The notes under the pieces are model-generated. The model made no database searches and was not told the DNA's origin. It worked only from the letters and a program-made list of their open reading frames with translations. The translations under genes were made by a program, and so were the position numbers. Shown one piece after another: positions 1 through 6,393 of a stretch of 11,086 nucleotides of DNA. The stretch comes from Eubacteriales Family XIII. Incertae Sedis bacterium (GTDB lineage: Bacteria; Bacillota; Clostridia; Peptostreptococcales; Anaerovoracaceae), in NCBI GenBank assembly GCA_031263875.1, contig JAISEX010000009.1, positions 1 to 11,086 on the forward strand, written 5' to 3'. How positions within the stretch are numbered: the first letter of the stretch is position 1; each line of letters starts with the position of its first letter.

Positions 1-120
1 CACGCCCACATTGCCCACCGCCCGCAACGACGATCTCACGCGCACACGTCCCTTCTGCGTCGGGATTACGGCCCACGCCCACATTGCCCACTGCCCGCAA
101 CGACGATCTCACGCGCACAC
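1..120. repeat. Tandem 73-bp repeat, one full and one partial copy
   Basis: A 73-bp unit starts at 1 and again at 74; the second copy matches through about 120 and then diverges. The unit carries CGCAACGACGATCTCACGCG in its middle and ends in GGGATTACGGCC. Because 73 is not a multiple of 3, the reading frame changes at each copy, which argues against a protein repeat. The window begins inside the array, so further copies may lie upstream. The function is unknown. Confidence 0.85.
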
Positions 121-366
121 ACCAAAACACGCGGGCCGACAACACGAGCGCCCTTTCCCTGCCGTCACCCGTGCGCGAATGCATGCGGGCAACATACACA
201 GCGCGCCCATCCTACCTCCGGCGCCCCGGCCTCTCACAAAAACAATAACCGCAGCGCGAAAACCGGCCGCGCCCGGCCATTCTCATTTTGCCGCCGCCGC
301 CCCGTTCGACCCGGTCCCGCATTTCGTCCACCTTCCTTCGTCGCGCTCCAGCTTCTCACCAAAACA
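121..366. other. Gene-free GC-rich spacer between repeat blocks
   Basis: This stretch has no reading frame with a ribosome binding site or recognisable protein. It holds degraded pieces that recall the junction of the neighbouring repeat: a CTCACAAAAACAATAACCGC-like segment near 233-252 resembles the CTCACCAAAACAATTACGGC segment near 355-374. It is probably decayed repeat sequence. Confidence 0.5.
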
Positions 367-573
367 ATTACGGCCCACGCCCACATTGCCCACCGCCCGC
401 AACGACGATCTCACGCGCACACGTCCCTTCTGTGTCGGAATTACGGCTCACGCCCACATTGCCCATTGCCCGCAACGACGATCTCACGCGCACACATCCC
501 TTCTGCGTCGGGATTACGGCTCACGCCCGCATTGCCCACCGCCCGCAACGACGATCTCACGCGCGCACGTCCC
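367..573. repeat. Tandem 73-bp repeat, three consecutive copies
   Basis: Copies of the same 73-bp unit start at 376, 449 and 522, exactly 73 bases apart; the end of a preceding unit (ATTACGGCC) is visible at 367-375. The last copy stops near 573. Copies differ by only a few substitutions, such as ACCG versus ATTG and GGGATT versus GGAATT. The whole unit is conserved with no unique spacer inside it, so this is a tandem repeat and not a CRISPR array. Confidence 0.9.
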
Positions 574-658
574 GGCGCAAAAAAGAGCGCGGATCATTGA
601 TTTCATATTTTTATTAAAAAAACATCTCTTTAACGCGGTAAAGCGCAAAAGCGGCGAT

Positions 659-682
659 AAACGGCTAAATTCAGCCGTTTTT
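659..682 (+). terminator. Rho-independent terminator
   Basis: An 8-bp stem AAACGGCT (659-666) pairs with AGCCGTTT (673-680) around a 6-base loop and runs into TTTTT (678-682). On the minus strand the stem is followed by only three T, so plus-strand termination is more likely. No gene precedes it in the window. It would stop transcription coming through the 73-bp repeats from a gene upstream of the window. Confidence 0.7.
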
Positions 683-755
683 GGCGTTGTATTTTTATAC
701 ATTTTTCCGCATTAAAATTACTCGCGAATTACTTGAAAATTTTTTCATATTACGC

Positions 756-784
756 TTGCAATGAACGCTTCGATGTGATATTTT
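756..784 (+). promoter_or_regulatory. Possible promoter of the permease gene
   Basis: TTGCAA (756-761) and TATTTT (779-784) are separated by 17 bases and lie about 58 bases before the permease start codon. Each box matches the consensus at only 4 of 6 positions. The 683-841 stretch is AT-rich, and other placements are possible. Confidence 0.3.
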
Positions 785-841
785 TATCGTATCAATTGGA
801 TTTTTTCCATGTGTTATTTGTTATTCGAAAGGAGTTTTGTA

Positions 842-2353
842 ATGAGCGAAACAAGTAATGCTGAGCACGGCCAACTGAAAAGGGGTATCGGCCAACGTCA
901 GCTCAGCATGATCGCAATCGGAGGCGCTATCGGCACGGGCCTTTTCCTTGCCAGCGGTTCCACCATTAGTGGTGCGGGACCCGGAGGCGCGGTACTCTGC
1001 TATGCGACCATCGGTATTATCGTCTATCTTATGATGACATCTCTCGGCGAAATGTCCACGCAGCTTCCGCTTCCCGGCGGCTTCCAGACATTCTCGACAC
1101 GTTTTATCGACCCGGCCCTCGGGACGATGTTCGGATGGAACTACTGGATTTCATGGGCAATCACGCTCGCGGCGGAATTCGCTGCGGCGTCTATCCTTAT
1201 GAGGTTTTGGTTCCCCGACGTCGCGAGTTGGATATGGGCGGCCTTATTCTTTGTCGTCTTGCTGGCATTGAACCTCTTCTCGGCGAAGGGCTATGCTGAA
1301 TCCGAATTCTGGTTTTCAAGCATCAAAGTCATCGCCGTCGTCGTGTTCATTATCATCGGCGTCCTGATTATCTGCGGCGTGGGCGGTGTCCATGACGCCG
1401 GATTCGCAAACTGGACACACGAAGGCACCGGCGATATGGCCGGCCAAAAGGGCCCATTCGTCGGCGGTTTCGGCGCATTCCTGTCGGCCTTCCTGGTTGC
1501 CGGTTTCTCGTTCCAAGGAACTGAGGGCGTCGGCATCGCGGCCGCGGAAGCGAAGAATCCCGAAAAGACCATTCCGAAAGCGATCAAGACGGTCTTCTGG
1601 CGCATACTTATTTTCTATGTGCTCGCTATCGCCGTTATCGCTACTATTATCCCGTTTGACGATGGTCGGCTCCTCGGCGGAAGTGAAGAAGACCTTACGA
1701 TGTCACCGTTCGTTATTCTCTTCAAGATGATCGATATCCCCTATGCGGCCGGTATCGTCAACTTTGTTCTGCTTACCTCCGTACTGTCGGCGGGCAACTC
1801 CTCGCTCTATATGGCGTCAAGAATGCTGTATTCGATGGGTATCCAGAAGCAGGCGCCGAAGATCCTCGGACGCACGAGCAAAGCCGGCGTTCCCGTGATC
1901 GCGGTCTGCGCCACAGCGGCTATCGGAGCTCTCGCGATGCTCTCGTCGCTCGTCGGTCTTGACACGATCTATGAGTTCTTCTATAACGCATCGAGCGTCA
2001 CCGGATTTATTATCTGGCTCGGCATCTCGGTAACGCACATCAGGTTCAGACTGGCGTGGAAGGCACAGGGACACTCTGTCGATGAGCTGAAGTTCAAGGC
2101 GAAGTTCTTCCCGGTCGGCCCGATACTCGCGGCGGTGGTATTCCTTATCATTATCGTGGGCAACGTCATAGACATGATTCCCGGACCCGGAGCCGGAGCT
2201 GATGCTATCATCGGTTTCGCCGGTACGTTCGGTATCATCCCGATCCTGATCCTCATCTACGTCGGATACAAGTTTATACGCAAGACGAAGGTCGTTCCGC
2301 TCAAGGAAGCCGACTTCACGATGCCGAAAGAATTTGCTCCGATATCCGAGTAA
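842..2353 (+). CDS. LysP-like amino acid permease (APC superfamily)
   Basis: A 503-residue integral membrane transporter, predicted to import an amino acid, probably lysine or another basic one, by cation symport. The start at 842 is chosen because AAGGAG lies at 829-834; an in-frame ATG at 809 lacks a good site. Visible features are a short cytoplasmic N-terminus, the family GTGLF motif at residues 31-35 in the first membrane segment, SLGEM near 67-71, FGWNYW near 97-102, and SFQGTEGVGIAAAE at about 223-236. The hydrophobic pattern fits twelve membrane segments. I recall close similarity to E. coli LysP in motif order and length (about 490 residues), notably in FWFSxIKV, FWRILxFY and VLSAGNSxxY. 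The substrate is inferred; another AAT-family substrate is possible. The gene stands alone, with its own terminator downstream. Confidence 0.9.
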   Translation: MSETSNAEHGQLKRGIGQRQLSMIAIGGAIGTGLFLASGSTISGAGPGGAVLCYATIGIIVYLMMTSLGEMSTQLPLPGGFQTFSTRFIDPALGTMFGWNYWISWAITLAAEFAAASILMRFWFPDVASWIWAALFFVVLLALNLFSAKGYAESEFWFSSIKVIAVVVFIIIGVLIICGVGGVHDAGFANWTHEGTGDMAGQKGPFVGGFGAFLSAFLVAGFSFQGTEGVGIAAAEAKNPEKTIPKAIKTVFWRILIFYVLAIAVIATIIPFDDGRLLGGSEEDLTMSPFVILFKMIDIPYAAGIVNFVLLTSVLSAGNSSLYMASRMLYSMGIQKQAPKILGRTSKAGVPVIAVCATAAIGALAMLSSLVGLDTIYEFFYNASSVTGFIIWLGISVTHIRFRLAWKAQGHSVDELKFKAKFFPVGPILAAVVFLIIIVGNVIDMIPGPGAGADAIIGFAGTFGIIPILILIYVGYKFIRKTKVVPLKEADFTMPKEFAPISE

Positions 2354-2401
2354 TTGATATTTGAGTCGTAACACTCTTAAACGATCAGTGCATTAAAAGA
2401 G

Positions 2402-2431
2402 CAGCGCTCCCTCACGGGGAGCGCTGTTTTT
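2402..2431 (+). terminator. Rho-independent terminator of the permease gene
   Basis: A perfect 10-bp stem CAGCGCTCCC (2402-2411) pairs with GGGAGCGCTG (2417-2426) around a 5-base loop, followed by TTTTT (2427-2431). It begins 49 bases after the permease stop codon. Confidence 0.92.
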
Positions 2432-2478
2432 CTGTCTGCGTTTTTGCGTTTATGGAATCTCTTGATAAGGCTGGCGCA

Positions 2479-2567
2479 TGGGGCACTCAAATGATTTTTT
2501 ACGTAACCCGCGGAACGATCCTCCATGCGAGCATTCATAAAAAAGGCTCTTATTTCTGAGTGCCCCA
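2479..2567. repeat. 89-bp element with 11-bp terminal inverted repeats
   Basis: TGGGGCACTCA (2479-2489) is the exact reverse complement of TGAGTGCCCCA (2557-2567). The interior is AT-richer and encodes nothing recognisable. It could be a small non-autonomous insertion or an extended RNA hairpin; no target-site duplication is obvious. Confidence 0.55.
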
Positions 2568-2608
2568 CCGGGCTATCCGCTGCAATGCCGCTCATGCTGT
2601 CATCTGTC

Positions 2609-2629
2609 ATTCCGGGCTTGCCCCGGAAT
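2609..2629. repeat. Short palindromic intergenic repeat
   Basis: ATTCCGGG (2609-2616) and CCCGGAAT (2622-2629) form a perfect 8-bp stem with a CTTGC loop. The surrounding GTCATTCCGGGCTTGCCCCG resembles a very common class of dispersed palindromic repeats in bacterial intergenic DNA. It is probably a remnant of such a repeat family. Confidence 0.6.
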
Positions 2630-2639
2630 CCCCCAAACA

Positions 2640-3049
2640 AGGGTATCTACGCGAGCACATTCCGCGGAATTTTCGCTGCTATCCCTTGCGCGTCGCTTCG
2701 CTCGGCTTCGCCTCGCTACGCTCCCCGTAGGGGACTCTGCCCCCTCTCGGCGGACTGCGTCGCCTTCGGCTCCTGCGTCCTGTCACCCCCGGAACGGTGA
2801 TCCGCCGCTTCGCGGCTCCAATGAAGGGAAGTACCTTCCCCTCAAACTCCCCTTGGGCGCCGCTTCGCGTCGCCGTCGCACAGCGAGACAAGCATCTGGC
2901 ACCCCCGTCCTACGACGAACCGCTTTATCGCGCGAGTACCAAAAGAGACGGGCTAACAGGATGTAACGTAAGCATCCTCTCCGTGCCGCCGCCCGTCACG
3001 AGAGGACCGCTGCACTCCTTGAATGCACGGTAAACCTCACATTCCATTT
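2640..3049. other. Gene-free, hairpin-rich intergenic region
   Basis: No reading frame here has a ribosome binding site or a recognisable product. The stretch is built of short GC hairpins: CCCC/GGGG (2723-2733), GCCGC/GCGGC (2804-2816) and GGGAAG/CTTCCC (2826-2840). A nested pair has GACGGGC (2947-2953) with GCCCGTC (2991-2997) enclosing AGGATG (2958-2963) with CATCCT (2973-2978). It also carries low-complexity runs of CTTCGC and CCTCGC near 2695-2720. It may be a dispersed repeat or a structured RNA, but no known RNA class was recognised. Confidence 0.5.
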
Positions 3050-3316
3050 CTATTTATCGCCATAGTGTCCGCGGCATTGGACTATTTCGATACGGCCGGC
3101 AGCCGACACGCGGTAGATGATCCTATTCTTCTCGTCGATCTTTCGCGATGCAAACCCGCTCAAATCGCCCGCTAATAACTCCGGATGACCGATCCCCGCG
3201 TAACCGCCGCGAACCATATCCGCGATGAGCTTGTTTATCTTCTTTACGGTTTTTCTATCCTCTGTTTGCCAATACGTGTAATCCGCCCAAGCGTTATCCG
3301 AAAAATAAACGCTCAT
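3050..3316 (-). CDS. yoeB: YoeB-type (Txe/YoeB) mRNA interferase toxin
   Basis: An 88-residue toxin of a type II toxin-antitoxin pair. Known YoeB proteins bind the ribosomal A site and cut mRNA there. The sequence matches E. coli YoeB in length (84 residues) and motif order: W10-x-DYxYW near the start, KKINKLI at 25-31, GHPE at 43-46, LSGFASRKI at 52-60 and NRIIYRV at 64-70, ending in CRGHY at 81-85. The catalytic positions known for YoeB (Glu46, Arg65, His83) correspond to E46, R65 and H84 here, so the toxin looks active. Its ATG shares one base with the stop codon of the upstream antitoxin gene (TAATG), so the two are translationally coupled. The C-terminus extends three residues past the usual HY end. 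Confidence 0.93.
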   Translation of the reverse strand: MSVYFSDNAWADYTYWQTEDRKTVKKINKLIADMVRGGYAGIGHPELLAGDLSGFASRKIDEKNRIIYRVSAAGRIEIVQCRGHYGDK

Positions 3317-3591
3317 TATTCCATCGCCTTTAATTCGGCAATAGTCTTTTCCACGACCTTGCCTTCGTCCAGTTGCCGAATGGATTCCTGTATGATTTTC
3401 ATGTTGGCTTCGTTAAAATACGCGTTCGCGTCAGCGGATATCTCGAACGGTATTTTGCCCTGCCGCAGCGTCTGACGAAAAAATACATTGACGGCCGTAG
3501 ACATGCTCATGCCGATTTCCGAGAAGAACTTTTCCGCTTGGCTTTTTATCGTCTTATCTATCCTGATGCTGAGATTCGTTGTTTCTGCCAT
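3316..3591 (-). CDS. RelB/DinJ-family antitoxin
   Basis: A 91-residue antitoxin that should neutralise the downstream YoeB-type toxin and, with it, repress the shared promoter. The N-terminal TTNLSIRIDKTIKSQAE is a ribbon-helix-helix DNA-binding strand and helix. FFSEIGMSMSTAVNVFFRQ follows, then RQGKIPFEIS, the RelB/DinJ signature; the C-terminal helix (about residues 57-91) would bind the toxin. YoeB is usually paired with a YefM/Phd-type antitoxin, so a RelB/DinJ partner is a mixed pairing, though such pairings are known. The start at 3591 follows AAGGAGG (3599-3605) and lies just downstream of a perfect promoter. A second in-frame ATG at 3666, with its own AAGGAG, would give a 116-residue form with 25 extra residues. 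Confidence 0.9.
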   Translation of the reverse strand: MAETTNLSIRIDKTIKSQAEKFFSEIGMSMSTAVNVFFRQTLRQGKIPFEISADANAYFNEANMKIIQESIRQLDEGKVVEKTIAELKAME

Positions 3592-3615
3592 GATATTGCC
3601 TCCTTTCGCAATGAA

Positions 3616-3644
3616 ATTATAGCGCATGTTGCGTGCAATGTCAA
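3616..3644 (-). promoter_or_regulatory. Proximal promoter of the antitoxin-toxin operon
   Basis: Read on the minus strand, TTGACA (3639-3644) and TATAAT (3616-3621) are both perfect and 17 bases apart. Transcription would start near 3609, just before the ribosome binding site of the ATG at 3591. TGATATTG (3591-3598) and its inverse CAATATCA (3642-3649) flank the promoter and could be antitoxin operators. Confidence 0.85.
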
Positions 3645-3716
3645 TATCATATGTTCTGTTGTTCATTTTTCGCTCCTTTTCTGTTCACGATGATGGTCAT
3701 ATATTGATTTACGGAC

Positions 3717-3745
3717 ATTATATTACATCACGTATTGCTTGTCAA
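3717..3745 (-). promoter_or_regulatory. Distal promoter of the antitoxin-toxin operon
   Basis: On the minus strand, TTGACA (3740-3745) and TATAAT (3717-3722) again match the consensus perfectly with a 17-base spacer. The expected start near 3710 leaves a leader of about 44 bases before AAGGAG and the ATG at 3666, which is in frame with the antitoxin. It may express the longer antitoxin form or simply add transcription to the same operon. Confidence 0.8.
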
Positions 3746-3774
3746 TACTTCCCTTGATATTTTTTACACACTGG

Positions 3775-3806
3775 AAAAACCGCCCGATTGCGCATGGTCG
3801 GGTGGT
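3775..3806 (-). terminator. Rho-independent terminator of the ATPase gene
   Basis: On the minus strand a 9-bp stem (3798-3806 with 3779-3787, one G-T pair) closes a 10-base loop and runs into TTTTT (3775-3779). It starts 34 bases after the ATPase stop codon. Only 30 bases then separate it from the distal antitoxin promoter. Confidence 0.85.
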
Positions 3807-3840
3807 CTTTCGTTGAGCATCATTGATTATCGTCATGGCA

Positions 3841-5040
3841 TTATTCGAGAAGCCATTTTATCGCGTTAATCTGCCGAATGCCATCAAAATTGCGTTCTTC
3901 CGGGTCGAGCGTCAGCAGGTATTTCGCATTATCGTCTATGCCGCGCAGGGACGCCAACTCGCGTTCCAATGTCGTTTCATCGCGGACGGAAAGCGCTGTT
4001 TGATAATAAGAGGTGGCGCCGTCTTTACCTGTTGTTACAAAGTCTACCTCCTTCTCACCGGTTCGCCCGATCCGCACGACATTTTCACGGCGGAGCAATT
4101 CGAGATAGACGATATTCTCCAGTATCCGGCCCGTGTCCACTTCAGCTTTTGCACCCAAAACCGCCCGGCGCAAGCCGGTATCGACGGCATAATATTTCTC
4201 GAGATTCTGCAAAAGTTTCTTCCCTTTTATATCGTACCGCGAGGCGGGATAGAGCAAAAAACTTTCCGTCAGCGCCGAAAGGTAATTGACGACAGTCGGG
4301 CGCGAGACCGCTTGATTATCGGAAATCATGGTGTCCGATATGCTCTTCGGCGAAGTGAAGTTCCCGATGTTATCCAGCATAAAGCGCATGATATTCTCCG
4401 CGGTTCTCACGTTACTCATTCCCCGCCGCGTCATGACATCTTTTATCATGACGGTATTAAATATTCCCGTCAGATAATCGCTTGTCACATCAGTCTTCGC
4501 ATTTTTCACGAAACTCGCGATCTGCGGAAACGAACCATAGGACATATAATCCTGAAATAGCTGCGTCGTATCGGGATCGTTATAGGCGGACACATATTCC
4601 TTGAATGAAAACGGCAGCATTTTTATTTCTATGTAGCGGCCCGAAAGCAGGGTCGCAAGCTCCGATGACAGAAACCGCGCGTTTGAACCGGTCAGATAGA
4701 TGTCGGTGTTTTTTTTCGCGTGAAGCCCGTCCACCATTTTTTCAAATTCCGGTACGTTTTGTACTTCGTCCAAAAAAATATAGTTCATTTTATCGGATAA
4801 AAGCCGTGAACGTATCTGGTCGTAAACCTTGCGCCATTCATATTCCGCTTCTATCGCTTCCGGTTCCTCGAAGTTAATAAAGATTATTTGGTTTCGAGAT
4901 ACCTTGGACGCGAGTAACTCATCTTTGAACATCTCCAGTACGGTGCTTTTGCCGGAACGCCGAACGCCGGTCACGACCTTGATGACATGTTCATCGCGTA
5001 GTGCGCGTAATTTTTTCATGTATGTTTCACGTTTTATCAT
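3841..5040 (-). CDS. AAA ATPase with DUF4143-type C-terminal domain
   Basis: A 399-residue cytoplasmic P-loop ATPase. Residues 25-33 (GVRRSGKST) are the Walker A loop and 87-92 (YIFLDE) the Walker B strand with the catalytic acidic pair; LTGSNA at 116-121 fits sensor 1. The layout matches the AAA_14 plus DUF4143 family, which is very common in anaerobes and often called simply ATP-binding protein. The C-terminal part, with ENIVYLEL, KEVDFV and a following YYQ, resembles the degenerate nuclease-like fold of DUF4143. The family's cellular role is not established, though it is often found near toxin-antitoxin and mobile genes, as here. The start at 5040 is preferred because GAGAGG sits six bases upstream; an in-frame ATG at 5064 lacks a good site. 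It is a single-gene unit with its own terminator. Confidence 0.9.
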   Translation of the reverse strand: MIKRETYMKKLRALRDEHVIKVVTGVRRSGKSTVLEMFKDELLASKVSRNQIIFINFEEPEAIEAEYEWRKVYDQIRSRLLSDKMNYIFLDEVQNVPEFEKMVDGLHAKKNTDIYLTGSNARFLSSELATLLSGRYIEIKMLPFSFKEYVSAYNDPDTTQLFQDYMSYGSFPQIASFVKNAKTDVTSDYLTGIFNTVMIKDVMTRRGMSNVRTAENIMRFMLDNIGNFTSPKSISDTMISDNQAVSRPTVVNYLSALTESFLLYPASRYDIKGKKLLQNLEKYYAVDTGLRRAVLGAKAEVDTGRILENIVYLELLRRENVVRIGRTGEKEVDFVTTGKDGATSYYQTALSVRDETTLERELASLRGIDDNAKYLLTLDPEERNFDGIRQINAIKWLLE

Positions 5041-5080
5041 AATAAACCTCTCTATTGTTTGCATAAATCATTTCGTGTAA

Positions 5081-5109
5081 ATTATATTGCACTTTTTCGC
5101 AAAAAGCAA
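5081..5109 (-). promoter_or_regulatory. Promoter of the ATPase gene
   Basis: On the minus strand, a perfect TATAAT (5081-5086) lies 17 bases after a weak -35 box, TTGCTT (5104-5109). It ends about 40 bases before the ATPase start. Repeated TTGCACTTT half-sites overlap it, suggesting repression. Confidence 0.65.
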
Positions 5110-5134
5110 GAAAGTGCAAAAATATTTGCACTTT
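5087..5134. promoter_or_regulatory. Three TTGCACTTT half-sites, candidate operator
   Basis: TTGCACTTT occurs at 5087-5095 and 5126-5134 on the plus strand, and inverted as AAAGTGCAA at 5111-5119. The first two sites form an inverted repeat across the spacer and -35 region of the ATPase promoter. Three copies in 48 bases look like a regulator's binding sites. The regulator is unknown. Confidence 0.55.
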
Positions 5135-5204
5135 TCCGGGATGCCGCTCTGCCAAATAAGCATAAATACTGTTTGCAAAACAACATTTTCTTGTGTTAAA
5201 TATA

Positions 5205-5232
5205 TGGACATTTTTCGAAATGGAAATATAAT
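5205..5232 (+). promoter_or_regulatory. Likely promoter of the SDR-reductase-molybdoenzyme genes
   Basis: TGGACA (5205-5210, five of six consensus bases) and a perfect TATAAT (5227-5232) are 16 bases apart. The expected start near 5239 gives a leader of about 135 bases, partly very GC-rich (5286-5325), before the SDR start codon. A small palindrome TTTCGAAA (5213-5220) lies in the spacer and could be an operator. Confidence 0.6.
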
Positions 5233-5374
5233 AATAGTATAGAACATCTTTAGCCTTTCGGCTGATTCTTTGTGTAGGCAATTCTCGGCCGCGGCGCCCC
5301 GCGCGCTGCTCCGCGAAGGTCGTTAAAACAGTTCATTTTACAATTACATATGATATGAAAGGAAGGTACGGACT

Positions 5375-6190
5375 ATGTCTGAGTATTTCAAAACCACCCC
5401 CATCGCGAACATGACGGGAGCCTACGACGTGAAAGGTAAAAACGTTGTCGTTACGGGCGGGAATCGCGGTATCGGTCGCGGGATTTCCACGGCTTTCGCG
5501 CAGAGCGGCGCCAACGTCGTGATCCTCTGCCGCAATTACGAATCCGGCAAGGCTGCCGTCGATGATTTCGCGCAGTACGGCAACCGCTATGACTGCTACC
5601 AGTGCGATATTTCCGATCTCGAAAGCGTCAAGGCCGCCGCGAAGAAGGTCTTTGAATTTTACGACCACGTCGACGTGCTCGTGAACAACGCGGGCGTCGC
5701 GACCACGACCGATTTTCTCGATCCCGACAAGGGTCTGTCGGAATGGCACCGCATTATCGATACGAACCTGCACGGCGTCGCGAATGTTATCAGCGAAATC
5801 GCGCCGAGCATGAAGGCGGCGGGACTCGGCGGTGAGATCATCAACATTTCATCTGTCGGGGGAGTGCGCGTTTCCGGCTCGAAGGACCATCACAATTCTC
5901 CGTACAACGCGTCGAAGGCGGGCGTCGATATTTTCTCGCGCTATCTCGCGGTGACGCTCGGCGACCACGGCATCCGCGTGAATTCCATTCAGCCCGGCCC
6001 CATCCATTCCGATTTGGATAAGGATCTTCCGCCGAGCTTTATACAGGCGATCGAGCACGAGCTTCCCGTGCACCGTTTCGGCGAACCGATAGAGATCGGC
6101 GCTCTCTGCGTCTACCTTTCGTCACCGGCCGGCGCGATGATAACGGGCGTCAACCTGCCGATGGACGGCGGGCTGCTCACCGTACACTGA
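5375..6190 (+). CDS. Short-chain dehydrogenase/reductase (SDR)
   Basis: A 271-residue classical SDR, a soluble NAD(P)H-dependent oxidoreductase acting on a hydroxyl or carbonyl group. TGGNRGIG (27-34) is the dinucleotide-binding motif, NNAG is at 104-107, and the catalytic residues N131, S159 or S160, Y177 and K181 (YNASK) are present. The C-terminal GVNLPMDGG is typical of the family. Arg31 in the glycine motif and Arg53 after the second strand suggest NADPH preference. The gap between the catalytic Ser and Tyr is about 17 residues rather than the usual 13, with an insertion holding KDHHNS near the active site. A ribosome site (AAGGAAG) precedes the ATG. It is followed in the same direction by an ene-reductase and a molybdoenzyme, so it may reduce a carbonyl in their pathway. 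The substrate cannot be told from sequence. Confidence 0.9.
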   Translation: MSEYFKTTPIANMTGAYDVKGKNVVVTGGNRGIGRGISTAFAQSGANVVILCRNYESGKAAVDDFAQYGNRYDCYQCDISDLESVKAAAKKVFEFYDHVDVLVNNAGVATTTDFLDPDKGLSEWHRIIDTNLHGVANVISEIAPSMKAAGLGGEIINISSVGGVRVSGSKDHHNSPYNASKAGVDIFSRYLAVTLGDHGIRVNSIQPGPIHSDLDKDLPPSFIQAIEHELPVHRFGEPIEIGALCVYLSSPAGAMITGVNLPMDGGLLTVH

Positions 6191-6197
6191 TATGTGT

Positions 6198-6331
6198 GAT
6201 GTTATACCAACGCTTATTTGTTCGGGGACGGCCTTTGCTCGGCCCTGCCTCGCAAATATGCCTCGGTGCGCGCGCTGCATGGCAGCTCGTATGCGCGCAA
6301 CGCCCCTCACAAATCAGCATGTTATAACATC
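6198..6331. mobile_element. MITE-like inverted-repeat element between SDR and ene-reductase genes
   Basis: GATGTTATA (6198-6206) is the exact inverse of TATAACATC (6323-6331), bounding 134 bases. The interior is GC-rich with short hairpin-forming segments. Its short open frames lack ribosome sites and look non-coding. It fills most of the 203-base gap between two genes that probably belong together. It may be a dispersed repeat or a processing or attenuation structure. Confidence 0.45.
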
Positions 6332-6393
6332 GGATAAAACAACGGAACTTGAAACCCAAATATTATTGTATGGCAGAAATGAGGGATAACAAC

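Noticed and set aside
1..573. Possible CRISPR array
   Set aside because: The 73-bp unit is conserved throughout with no unique spacers, and no cas gene is present.
11..715. Long plus-strand open frame of 234 codons over the repeat region
   Set aside because: It runs through 73-bp repeats that change frame at each copy, has no ribosome binding site, and crosses a terminator hairpin. Its low-complexity product is an artefact of GC-rich repeats.
2797..3033. Small plus-strand open frame of 78 codons
   Set aside because: It lies in hairpin-rich DNA without a ribosome binding site or recognisable product.
3823..4560. Plus-strand open frame of 245 codons
   Set aside because: Antisense to the ATPase, which has intact Walker A and B motifs on the minus strand.
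6177..6389. Small open frames on both strands between the SDR and ene-reductase genes
   Set aside because: None has a convincing ribosome binding site, and they overlap the inverted-repeat element. They are more likely repeat-derived than genes.
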